DNA of 64,000 bases, from NCBI RefSeq assembly GCF_026151205.1, contig NC_087073.1:4919001-4983000 (forward strand), read 5' to 3'. A program made the translations under genes and the position numbers. Position 1 is the first letter of the stretch. Each line of letters starts with the position of its first letter. This stretch comes from Bolinopsis microptera. Lineage: Eukaryota > Ctenophora > Tentaculata > Lobata > Bolinopsidae. The notes below the pieces were generated by a model. The model worked only from the letters and a program-made list of their open reading frames with translations, ran no database searches and had not been told where the DNA came from. Below, piece after piece: positions 37,201-41,325 of this stretch.

Positions 37201-38575
37201 GGTAGACAGGAACTAACAAGTTAACTTACACATCCTTTGTGTTGTGCTCTTCTGCAAGAGTTGCGAACTTCTTCCACTGATAGTGAACGACAATGTTGCT
37301 CCGGTTGTGAATGGTGATTGCCTTTTGAGTGGACATCGTTATGTACGTAGTCTCCAACTTCAGCATAGTCTTTTCCAGTCTGACATTAGCGTCTGTGGCA
37401 TTTCCACACAAGGCAATTGACACATCCTCACCTAAAATTATGTCACTATTTAATAATTTTAACAACAGCACGTTGTGATAAATTTGAAGAAACTGTCAGA
37501 AAGTTTATGATACAAAATAATGCTTCTAAAGTGAACAAATTCTCAAAATTAAATAGTTATGTAATTGTAAAGATGTTTACCTGTGTCGTATTGTAGGACC
37601 ATGTCTTGCATCTGAGAACCAGTAACAGATGGATTATAGCTGATGTGAACTTGCATGGATCCACCAATACCAAGAGATCCATGAGTTGGCTTCACAGAGT
37701 ATGGATCTGTAACCTTGAATGAGAACCTAGCTTCTCTGCTACCTACATTTCGTATCAGTAGAGTTTTTGTGGACTCGTGTTTCACAGGTTGTGTGCCAAA
37801 GTCAACAGTGTCAGGAAAATCAAGCACAGCCCTTGATCCCATACAATGTACTGGGACTAAAAACTTTTCCCTTTCAGTTGAAACTACTATCTCATGATAA
37901 TAGTCTTTTTGCTCAGTTGGCATAAACTTTATCGTGAAAGTGATATCAATTCCTGGAGCAACCTTTGCACTAGCATTTGGGGGTGTGATAATTTCAAAGT
38001 AAGGTGACTCGACTTGAGAAACTCTAACTGCTCTGGCAACTTTATCATTGTTTCGCAACGACAATGGAAGTTCATATGATTGGCAGGGAACAAATCTTTG
38101 AAAGTGGAGCTCAGAAGGGAATGGTTGAAACAGCGGCTCATCAATCGCTAATTGTGTATCTTTGATATTTGAAAAGGCTGATATGTCCAGTAGTTGGATT
38201 ATCTTGGGGAGACGCATATCCTTGGTCTGCAGCAACCTTTGGTCTGTGCTTAGAGATGTGATCTTGAAATAAGCAGATGGCTTTATCTGAAATAAGTTTA
38301 AGGTTATTCCAAACAACAAACAGTAAAGGTGAGATCTCATTTCATGTTTTATATTATAATATGAAATAGGCACAGGAAAAAAATTCTCCCATAAGCTTAT
38401 TGGTTTTAAGACAAAGTAACTACTACAATCTGCATGAAGAGAACCCTACGAGAAGAGCATTGAAGTGTGAAATAGATACCTTTTTCTTGCCATCTGAACC
38501 TCGAACAAGTGCTGGTCGAGTGCATAGTTGGCTTTTCTTTACCTCGGCAGGAGGTACGGGGTCAAATAATGACAT
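1..38575 (-). CDS. HYDIN: HYDIN, giant axonemal central-pair protein, 60 exons, 3' end outside window
   Basis: HYDIN is a microtubule-associated protein of the central-pair apparatus of motile cilia, built from many ASH/MSP-like beta-sandwich domains. I joined 60 minus-strand exons by GT-AG sites and phase. They give about 14.47 kb of coding sequence (about 4,825 residues) with no internal stop; vertebrate HYDIN is about 5,100 residues. Hallmarks matching the family as I know it include LFQPFPSE and LRNNDK near the start, ITIHNRSNI, a P-loop GPPLSGKT mid-protein, FGPLLCGK, and FFPLPDGTG near the end. The start is the ATG at 38575, followed by 32 codons and a good donor. The sequence runs off the left edge inside the segment that precedes the last few hundred residues. 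Three other genes lie in its introns. Exon coordinates are in the ten block entries that follow. Family assignment is very secure; a few splice sites are inferred. Confidence 0.96.
1596..1642. repeat. AT microsatellite
   Basis: An alternating TA run, interrupted by the imperfect triplet TAATATTAATA in the middle, makes a near-perfect self-complementary tract of about 45 bases. It lies within the HYDIN intron. Confidence 0.9.
2086..2213. mobile_element. Harbinger-like MITE, copy 1 (128 bp)
   Basis: The ends are GGGGTC at left and GACCCC at right. Each is flanked by the same trinucleotide TTA (2083-2085 and 2214-2216). A 3-bp TWA target duplication with GGG-starting terminal inverted repeats is the pattern of PIF/Harbinger elements. 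The interior has purine-rich tracts and an ATTACGCTAGTGTAA core. There is no coding capacity, so it is non-autonomous. Assignment to the superfamily is inference from ends and target site. Confidence 0.65.
2429..3736 (+). CDS. Orphan rhodopsin-like 7TM receptor 1, single exon
   Basis: A 435-residue intronless receptor that should sit in the plasma membrane and couple to G proteins; the ligand is unknown. A short N-terminus with one NTT sequon precedes seven hydrophobic segments: about residues 54-76 (TM1), 87-108 (TM2), 128-152 (TM3), 168-190 (TM4), 200-230 (TM5), 260-281 (TM6) and 292-315 (TM7). TM3 ends TRFFRV instead of DRY; TM7 has NPIIVTARN in place of NPxxY. A Cys in YPCKNK before TM3 fits the class A disulphide position. 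The 115-residue tail is basic with many Ser/Thr. It is nested in a HYDIN intron on the opposite strand. The start is the ATG at 2429; a five-codon upstream reading frame in the same frame (2411-2428) stops directly against it. Receptor 2 has similar TM3 and TM7 variants, so the two may be relatives. Confidence 0.87.
   Translation: MYINQFTVQEMLIFWKLVFIEDAPLYNKDFSAHLGESVPGNTTYVPTSTDRMINLIAGVVLMVCFVVSCTLNYVVYRFNKLKQSNITNFLFKSLSLVDLLTTVYAPWLYASLMFSSELYPCKNKLATFTRQLVCILGCTSQVITWMLAVTRFFRVILPFTMVCKKSVLIYIAGYSALMAVNSTCSLAVQMSGAEERGTMMSILVHTCFLLNLVHCSTGIITSVITSVYLLWCTYLQALTLQQTFQEHCNSSVSMIRQRMRSCVTILLMNIPYLTSICFIIYANAKPGQISFHDVLFGFLPILTSTLNPIIVTARNYEKIRMALLRPRRASKSRSYMRSIEDGMTDTSKVIISPRALKGKLSPVKGNTKSSVSPVTVKVSIKRQNIKRQNARKHIGYSVEMRPSPTLNRYTHDHTTTVSVKTTFRHKSSVREMMKF
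3737..4106. other. Receptor 1 downstream flank
   Basis: AT-rich; no gene seen. It should hold the 3' UTR of receptor 1. HYDIN exon 58 begins immediately to the right on the other strand. Confidence 0.5.
4990..5125. mobile_element. Degenerate relative of the MITE at 2.1 kb, inverted orientation
   Basis: Its reverse complement shares the ordered blocks of the 2086-2213 element: a TTTCC/GGAAAC block, ATTACGCTAG or its complement, TAGCTATGT, TAAAATTG/TAAAATGG, TTACGGA and a GGAGGGGGG tract. The ends have decayed. The two copies lie on either side of receptor 1. Confidence 0.5.
5742..5883. repeat. 142-bp direct repeat, copy A
   Basis: Reads identically to 6188-6329 by eye, offset 446 bases. It starts GATTAAGATTTGAAGAAC and ends CCAAGGTCATTG. 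A more diverged version of part of it (TTACTACCACTTTC) lies near 5510-5550, and the segments around 5400-5500 and 5600-5700 also resemble each other, so the whole 5.34-6.33 kb block has a history of duplication. Confidence 0.88.
5901..5968. repeat. 12-bp inverted repeat (hairpin)
   Basis: AAGTGGTGTCAA at 5901-5912 and its exact complement TTGACACCACTT at 5957-5968 enclose 44 AT-rich bases. It lies between the two copies of the 142-bp repeat. Confidence 0.7.
6188..6329. repeat. 142-bp direct repeat, copy B
   Basis: Second copy of the 5742-5883 sequence. The near-perfect identity suggests a recent duplication or gene conversion. Confidence 0.88.
6536..7549 (-). CDS. Orphan rhodopsin-like 7TM receptor 2, single exon
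   Basis: A 337-residue intronless receptor with a very short N-terminus (about 13 residues) and seven hydrophobic segments: roughly 14-35, 47-70, 97-120, 133-155, 175-205, 250-272 and 288-315. TM3 ends AISRFVQIKYPF, where SRF replaces DRY. TM7 has NPVVFLIF, keeping the NP of NPxxY but not the Tyr. Cysteines before TM3 (DKCAV) and in the second extracellular loop (NDCRW) could form the class A disulphide. The third intracellular loop is basic and there is almost no C-terminal tail. It starts at the ATG at 7549. It is nested on the same strand in HYDIN intron 57/58, so HYDIN pre-mRNA would carry it. Ligand and subfamily unknown. Confidence 0.85.
   Translation of the reverse strand: MSLLSQGGTSSPDFIIFLLVLTFGTLCVSLNLVMYLHNHFKPHCPATFLFRILALLDLLTGITQPVVVALHAFSTSPSELVFPGDPENLDKCAVSDRVLGCACLVLRFMPISVVGVLAISRFVQIKYPFSHVKRIYLVTPLALISVYTLAVSGYVSFHNDCRWNPYLLQPSIGILSSSVAISGAIMTFPSVILTVVSSFCSLLTIYELVKRGTQRESLRGAPVRSALRGIVVVPGGAPLKIARVSWRRSCFKIVAMNFTNISFMLHYLILINTVSTDGIHGNISDVSNFIVLFGTCTLQPLETSLVNPVVFLIFAGNPLSNIFRKLPRGMSYFSSRG
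7550..8697. other. HYDIN intron 57/58, part upstream of receptor 2
   Basis: AT-rich. I found no HYDIN exon and no other gene. It must contain the promoter of receptor 2 if that gene is transcribed independently. Confidence 0.55.
8698..12922 (-). CDS. HYDIN: HYDIN exons 49-57
   Basis: Exons: 12624-12922, 12286-12485, 11896-12068, 11507-11717, 10891-11121, 10355-10723, 9790-10053, 8937-9329, 8698-8812. Recognisable blocks include LKKHAVERCHIINNEETPF (51), VDIIFEPHAEGLFNYNLIV (52), HHNFGPCFLYQPGMSHQKTT (54), KVVNFGALQIGETCTRTVSL (55), MYNTGDIGARFRWD (56) and LTLHNKTGTLWTLGPVIEGE (57). Exon 57 looks as if it ends in a stop at 8687, but the donor at 8697 and the homologous exons 58-60 far downstream show the reading frame continues. 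The intron before exon 49 holds the RT fragment. Confidence 0.95.
13052..14478. mobile_element. 1.43-kb insertion with 20-bp terminal inverted repeats in a HYDIN intron
   Basis: ATACCTTACGAGACATATTT at 13052-13071 is exactly complementary to 14459-14478. The match continues outward imperfectly (CGAATATT against TGAATATT). Just inside each end is a diverged direct repeat of about 63 bases that starts GGTGACCTAAAT and ends TTTCGTACC (about 13096-13160 and 14394-14453). Between them lies an RT fragment. The arrangement looks composite: a TIR element that captured, or was invaded by, a retrotransposon piece. Confidence 0.6.
13562..14348 (+). pseudogene. Non-LTR reverse transcriptase, C-terminal fragment with frameshift
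   Basis: The first frame (13562-14032) begins in the catalytic region with HCFADDIALIAD (the xADD metal-binding box). It continues with KMNEGKTKF, DFTYLGSRI and LVESVLLYGSETWTMT, the usual order in non-LTR retrotransposons of the endonuclease-reverse-transcriptase type. The second frame (13986-14348) supplies the C-terminus (RRLRLAGHAHQH, then NRGRPCLTLLDNLKAD). The two overlap in different frames, so there is a frameshift near 14.0 kb. The N-terminal RT and endonuclease are missing. It is on the strand opposite HYDIN and is surely inactive. Confidence 0.85.
14585..18836 (-). CDS. HYDIN: HYDIN exons 40-48
   Basis: Exons: 18600-18836, 18149-18384, 17654-18024, 17240-17359, 16925-17110, 16505-16720, 16150-16406, 14985-15826, 14585-14810. 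Exon 41 has VNFGPMIINIKKQRQFLIEN and exon 42 has FGMFYLYPASGTI. Exon 47 is the longest (842 bases): an ASH repeat (AVHLNFGDCAINELHQM), a Lys/Glu-rich stretch, and a second repeat (IFSNTLMFQSRVF). Exon 48 has FMIEPTSGHVLVGQQQEF. Two acceptors are soft. Exon 42 needs the AG at 18025, which has a weak pyrimidine tract. Exon 44 needs the AG before 17110 to keep phase with exon 43. Everything else is in phase. Confidence 0.92.
19152..19249. repeat. Inverted repeat arm A (flanks WD40 exon 1)
   Basis: From TTACCGGGGTAAGCACAG to AGCCCCCTAC followed by an AAGAAGAAG tract, this matches the reverse complement of 19608-19700 with few mismatches. Each arm also contains its own small inverted repeat (GTGGTCA and TGACCAC). 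Confidence 0.8.
19477..21284 (+). CDS. WD40-repeat protein nested in HYDIN
   Basis: Exons: 19477-19515, 19764 to about 20566 or 20620, and 20783-21284. The product is 447 or 465 residues. Exon 1 gives MEHKHRRKTPKVQ before a GTGAGT donor. Exon 2 carries about six WD40-type blades: LRIWDFEE, GTLLVLDIDDL, IAYVYDVN, SCILWDLR, DVHVYDLG and a final GHTAWPNQV blade. Exon 3 has a helical segment (ASAKEKALRFSQLDL) then a long acidic Asp/Glu/Lys stretch. The obvious donor at 20626 (AG|GTAAGG) puts exon 3 out of frame and meets a stop. A donor at 20567 (GTATTC) or 20621 (GTCAGG) keeps frame, so this junction is unresolved. The polyadenylation signal overlaps the stop codon. I do not recognise the orthologue. 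WD40 propellers usually act as binding scaffolds. Confidence 0.85.
19608..19700. repeat. Inverted repeat arm B (inside WD40 intron 1)
   Basis: Reverse-complement partner of 19152-19249. Exon 1 of the WD40 gene sits in the loop between the arms, so the pre-mRNA could fold around it. Confidence 0.8.
21280..21285 (+). promoter_or_regulatory. Polyadenylation signal of the WD40 gene, overlapping its stop codon
   Basis: AATAAA starts two bases before the TAA stop (21282-21284). Cleavage 10-30 bases downstream would fall inside HYDIN exon 39, whose 3' boundary is 21293, giving a short antisense overlap. Confidence 0.6.
21293..24465 (-). CDS. HYDIN: HYDIN exons 34-39
   Basis: Exons: 24375-24465, 22736-22947, 22377-22536, 21982-22154, 21640-21838, 21293-21492. 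Exon 34 has RWVIAPNSDITLRLRF. Exon 35 has MLNFETVGTRQRYTL, FPQISTDPKMVF and TYEFGPLLCGKNRDR, one of the most recognisable HYDIN stretches. Exon 36 continues YPENMEKFNVVNTSPF. Exon 38 has TLLPVAWRVNGMENLG. Exon 39 ends GRYEIGF before a GTAAGT donor. The intron between exons 34 and 35 (22948-24374) carries the SINE. Exon 39's donor lies 8 bases from the stop codon of the convergent WD40 gene. Confidence 0.95.
23291..23714 (+). mobile_element. tRNA-derived SINE
   Basis: The head has an A box TAACGCAGTTGG (23301-23312) and a B box GAGTTCGAATCC (23344-23355) spaced as in a tRNA, with a TTTGTAA anticodon-like loop. A roughly 300-base tRNA-unrelated body follows, then a tail of ATAAG repeats (about 23689-23714). 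These are the hallmarks of a SINE transcribed by RNA polymerase III. It lies in the HYDIN intron between exons 35 and 34, antisense to HYDIN. I see only one copy in this window and could not delimit a target duplication. Confidence 0.8.
24615..26790 (-). CDS. HYDIN: HYDIN exons 27-33 (coiled coil, then low-complexity region)
   Basis: Exons: 26678-26790, 26423-26528, 26162-26292, 25757-26010, 25488-25573, 25022-25350, 24615-24854. Exon 27 is a charged coiled coil (RIRREQEQAEQDKIKEEEE). Exons 28 and 29 are Ala/Pro/Lys/Ser-rich. Exon 30 recovers an ordered helix (RIEKLLHRFQVYDGANDEL). Exon 31 is basic. Exon 32 has LPTVEEILDALGLGPNGPPI and HFVFVASSSDDV, which look conserved. Exon 33 is Lys/Pro/Ser/Thr-rich. 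Phases 2, 0, 2, 1, 0, 2, 2 join cleanly. These short exons are the least certain, because low complexity hides homology, but all give open frame. Confidence 0.87.
26957..29028 (-). CDS. HYDIN: HYDIN exons 21-26 (central P-loop / kinase-like region)
   Basis: Exons: 28864-29028, 28498-28658, 28171-28378 (or ending 28183), 27578-27764, 27267-27431, 26957-27098. Exon 22 encodes LNVIITGPPLSGKT, a Walker A P-loop. Exon 23 continues with a helical EISTAYNAAIIELDSVIYDA segment. Exon 24 is Ala/Pro-rich. Exon 25 has LKWSDCQNGIVFDGL and LKALGNRPYIYTVDL, strongly HYDIN-like. Exon 26 is charged coiled coil (YLSEDEYDALEEEEK). Vertebrate HYDIN also has a nucleotide-binding-like segment at this position, so the P-loop is a family trait; whether it binds nucleotide is unknown to me. 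Exon 23 has two in-frame donors 12 bases apart. Confidence 0.92.
29173..31936 (-). CDS. HYDIN: HYDIN exons 15-20 (ASH repeats and linker)
   Basis: Exons: 31353-31936, 30972-31230, 30558-30752, 30258-30407, 29484-29723, 29173-29371. Exon 15 begins HYDQIAVAEIELFNEG and includes GVFPRIKLDLPRY. Exon 16 has YFLDFGHVVAGNTCSQTL. Exon 17 (65 codons) has DLFVSSDTLDFGDVKCGEC, a clear ASH boundary. Exon 18 has FQLIPSSGHLLPGQRKNVQV. Exon 19 has TMTVMGHGMEPKLDF. Exon 20 is acidic, Pro-rich linker. Exons 17 and 18 were placed from splice sites and phase, because they sit in short open frames. Confidence 0.93.
32084..33149 (-). CDS. HYDIN: HYDIN exons 12-14 (Thr/Ser-rich linker, then ASH repeat)
   Basis: Exons: 32719-33149, 32436-32552, 32084-32293. 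Exon 12 joins exon 11 in phase 1 at an AG before EFSTPYPTVTHF. It encodes 143 codons of low-complexity sequence rich in Thr, Ser, Asn, His and Cys, unlike the beta-sandwich repeats around it, and ends in an acidic stretch (EVDILEEK). Exon 13 is acidic (SDLEEGYISEIEEKK). Exon 14 returns to ordered HYDIN sequence (FDILPLHGTIEPGDSQTLQFSFYG), ending FINFGEV. The intron after exon 12 contains the 25-base G run. I infer that exons 12 and 13 are a disordered insertion; transcript support would settle exon 12's acceptor. Confidence 0.86.
32669..32693 (+). repeat. Run of 25 G in a HYDIN intron
   Basis: A pure G tract flanked by CGGTC and GACCG arms, in the intron between exons 13 and 12. On the transcribed HYDIN RNA it is a C run. 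Length may be affected by sequencing. Confidence 0.9.
33277..34958 (-). CDS. HYDIN: HYDIN exons 6-11 (ASH repeats)
   Basis: Exons: 34708-34958, 34507-34603, 34248-34391, 34018-34134, 33693-33863, 33277-33562. Exons 9 and 10 contain no long open frame of their own. I found them by the phase-0 acceptors and donors and by continuity: exon 9 is 39 codons starting ALIGKSTSKE, and exon 10 is 57 codons containing LPLTVKLMLNYPF. Exon 11 carries YINLMGEVVFPNLKFE and IDFGCILNDTEMSKYVTV, a typical ASH pattern of a buried strand followed by DFG and a variable turn. The phases are consistent throughout. Confidence 0.93.
35107..38575 (-). CDS. HYDIN: HYDIN exons 1-5 (N-terminal ASH domains)
   Basis: Exons: 38480-38575, 37581-38286, 37230-37431, 36025-37011, 35107-35569. 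Exon 1 opens with MSLFDPVPPAE. Exon 2 carries the most conserved N-terminal block (FQPFPSELHFQRF, then SLRNNDKVAR) and a TEREKF strand. Exon 3 has TITIHNRSNIVVHYQW, a HYDIN signature. Exon 4 (329 codons) has several ASH repeats with FGNV-type strands. Exon 5 holds a further repeat ending DFGVIGVLKRTSLPL. Phases 0, 1, 2, 2, 0 connect without stops. The N-terminal ASH domains are where the family is most conserved. Confidence 0.95.
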
Positions 38576-39602
38576 CGTTTAAGCTACAAATTTACCTCTC
38601 GCATTTGTACCTAAATTATTGATTCGATTAGAAAAAATCATTATTATTAATTTGGAAAGTAGTCACATAATTATAATAATGAAATACAATAGATTTACAT
38701 TAACTGAAAGGACCTCTTTAAATCTGTGTGTAATTTACAAGGCCTAATTCCTTAACTGTGACATCAAAACTGGAAATTTACTGGATTATATATTTGTAAT
38801 ATGATTGATGTTTTACTCTACACTCGACTCTACACTCGACTGTCACTTGACTTTTTAAAATGCCTATTCGAAACCTTAACCCTAACCCATTCCTTCACAA
38901 AAGCATATGCTGAAACCCTAACGAGAAATTAGACTAACTTCCTTATAGGTCATATCACGTGATCGAGACAGTTTTCGCCAATATCTCGCCAGAGGAACAT
39001 TTTAATCCTATGTCATAGGGGTGATTCTGAATCAGCGTACGAAAACACATCGATTCAAGTTGGTTTAAACTGTCGGGGCCCTTTTAGAACAACCTCGAAG
39101 ATTTACTGTAGACTGATTTGGCACGCTCATAAATAATCTGATGAGTTTCAATAAATTGAGATCCTGCTTCAGCTAAAGTAGCCGAGAGATTATTTCTCAC
39201 TCACTACAGAGCTGTTTCCAGCAGGGGGCAAAACAGCCCAGATAAATAACCAAATATAAACTACATTTAGGGCTTGTCGATGAAGTGGGCCACAATGCAC
39301 AACAGATATAATAATAATAGCCAAATAGAAAAAGGTCTTTGGTGATCCATTGATCGCTTTACCCTTGATTAACCATGAGAACCGGCAATGGACAGCCTCC
39401 AACTCAAGGATAATTCACAAAATATCAAGATCTGAGCAGCAGATGGATCCCACAACGGTGCACAGAAAGTAATATAAGCAGTACACTACTACTAGACTTA
39501 GTAGTAAAATATTCAAACAATATACACATAATATAGCAATGACCCTATATAAAATCAACCCTTTAAGAATTCAAAAAATTCCCTTAACAATCAAAAATTT
39601 TT

Positions 39603-39953
39603 TTACCCTTGGCCTTGTGGCTCCAAGTTAAGATCTAGACTGTTTATATCAACGATGTTTTTTCTCGCACCTCTGTCTCCACGGAGAGAAATCACTGTTG
39701 TTCTGAGGATTTCAAAGCGAAGGCGCTTTCTTATGTATCCTACAGCGTCTGAGTACCTCTGGCCAGTGTGGTACTCCATCTTACTGGCCAGCTTCTTGAC
39801 CAGTCTCTCAGCTTCACCACCCATTCCACCAGAGGTCGACTGTTGATTGCCAATTGATACATGTTTCGTATCCCCTTCGGCGGCGCGCGCTTCGCGCGCG
39901 AAAAGTGGCATGCAACGTATGTCAAATTGCCAATAAACTACTGATTCACTCAA
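39603..39953 (-). pseudogene. Probable transposon-derived ORF fragment
   Basis: A 116-codon frame whose second half, GGMGGEAERLVKKLASKM then a YIRKRLRFEILRTTVISLRG stretch, resembles the conserved tail of repetitive ORFs I associate with mobile elements in invertebrate genomes. I cannot name the family. There is no recognisable catalytic domain upstream; GC-rich hairpins surround it. It could be a random open frame. Confidence 0.4.
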
Positions 39954-40285
39954 TTGAGAAGTCCCATCAGATTTTTCGAATCAATATTTTTAGAGAACAA
40001 CAGCATGAGCAGTCACGAAATTATGCCAGGTTCAACTCAGCAAGGTTTGTGTTTTAAAATTGAAGACTATCAATGTAATATAAAATTGACCTTGACACAC
40101 TTTTCATCCCCTTTTCGCGCACGAAAAGGGGTTGCAAGACCGTCGACGAGTCAAACCCGGTGTACTTGGAAGATTATAAACCTACAAGGTTATGTAATAA
40201 AGAAGAACATAACTATTATTAGTTTCATTCTGGTATTATGTTAGTTTGTCATACGTTGTATGACCCGCCGCGCACGAGTGCGCGG
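39871..40285. repeat. Cluster of three GC-rich hairpins
   Basis: CGCGCGC TTC GCGCGCG near 39884-39900; CCCCTTTTCG CGCA CGAAAAGGGG at 40108-40131; CCGCGCAC GA GTGCGCGG at 40268-40285. All three are perfect or near-perfect stem-loops in otherwise AT-rich sequence. They may be subterminal structures of a decayed transposon. Confidence 0.6.
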
Positions 40286-41166
40286 CTCCCCCTGTATCGT
40301 AGAAACTGTATATAGTAGTGGAAAGTATGTAAATTAGATTCATTTTAACTTGGTTGTCTAGGCCAATAGATTTAAGATAATTTTTAAACTTTAGTAGATA
40401 TATTTTTAATGATGTGTGATGATGGTTGTGTCATTATATTTTGATTTGATTTGATTTCTATAGTGAAACGACCGTGGGGTCACGACGTAATACAAATAAA
40501 GGGGGTACGGGGTGCACAACAACTGAGCTGAGACTAAATTTTCGCTCAAACGTTGTTTTAAAATATAAATATGATCAGTTGTAGTCAAACGTCGCCAAAA
40601 TAAAAGCAAAGTTTGGTTGTAATTGACTGTTTTTGCTTGGAGGACTTCGACGCGCCGCGCAAACTCAATGAAACTAATAAAATCAATGAAACTAATAAAA
40701 TCAATGTTTTAGCTCATTTTACAAAGTCAAATATTTAAAACAATTAAAATTGTATAGTGCTCAATTTGTAAACGACTAGTTGATCTTTGCTATTGGAAGT
40801 TTGCCAAGGACTGGCAGCTAGCGGGGCAAGGAATGCACGGGCTTAGGGGCTTTTGTGCACACCAGAACACTAGCTCGGTACATTTTTGGAAACTAGAAGG
40901 ACTGAAAACTAAAATTGTTTTTGATGGAGGTTGAGGCATGTTTTTGAGAGGGACTGTATAATAGCTTGTGGTAACAACAGGCCTTTACTTTAATAGGATG
41001 AAGTTTTGGTTTTAGGACAGGGAGAAGGCATTAAGAAAATTTGCTCTTTGTTAACAAGGCAGAGGATAAGCAATGTTGGTTATAATATGTATCAATATCT
41101 AGATCTTCGTTAATCAATTTTCACTAAATATTTTTAAAATTTTAATAGGGAGGGGAATTCATCAAC

Positions 41167-41172
41167 TTTATT
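41167..41172 (-). terminator. Polyadenylation signal of the LINE
   Basis: AATAAA on the minus strand about 155 bases after the RT stop codon. It helps to place the 3' end near 41.15 kb. Confidence 0.5.
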
Positions 41173-41325
41173 AAGTACCTATCAAAAATAAATCTTATCA
41201 ATGTAATAGTTAAAAAATCATAAATCATAATCGTAAGTTAAAAACACTTTCTCACTACACTGCGCTCACACACGTTAGTAAGGCAAAGGAAAATGCCACC
41301 CAGCTAATTTTCAATTTCAAGATAA

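Larger units (their letters stand above)
38576..41149. other. Region upstream of HYDIN
   Basis: No convincing gene. The HYDIN promoter and 5' UTR should lie in the first few hundred bases. It contains a short TTAACCCTAACCC stretch near 38880, a transposon-like ORF fragment at 39.6-39.95 kb, three GC-rich hairpins between 39.87 and 40.29 kb, and a small tandem duplication (AATGAAACTAATAAAATC twice) near 40670-40705. Confidence 0.55.

Noticed and set aside
38873-38893. Telomere-like TTAACCCTAACCC
   Set aside because: Only about two repeats; too short to be an interstitial telomere and may be chance.
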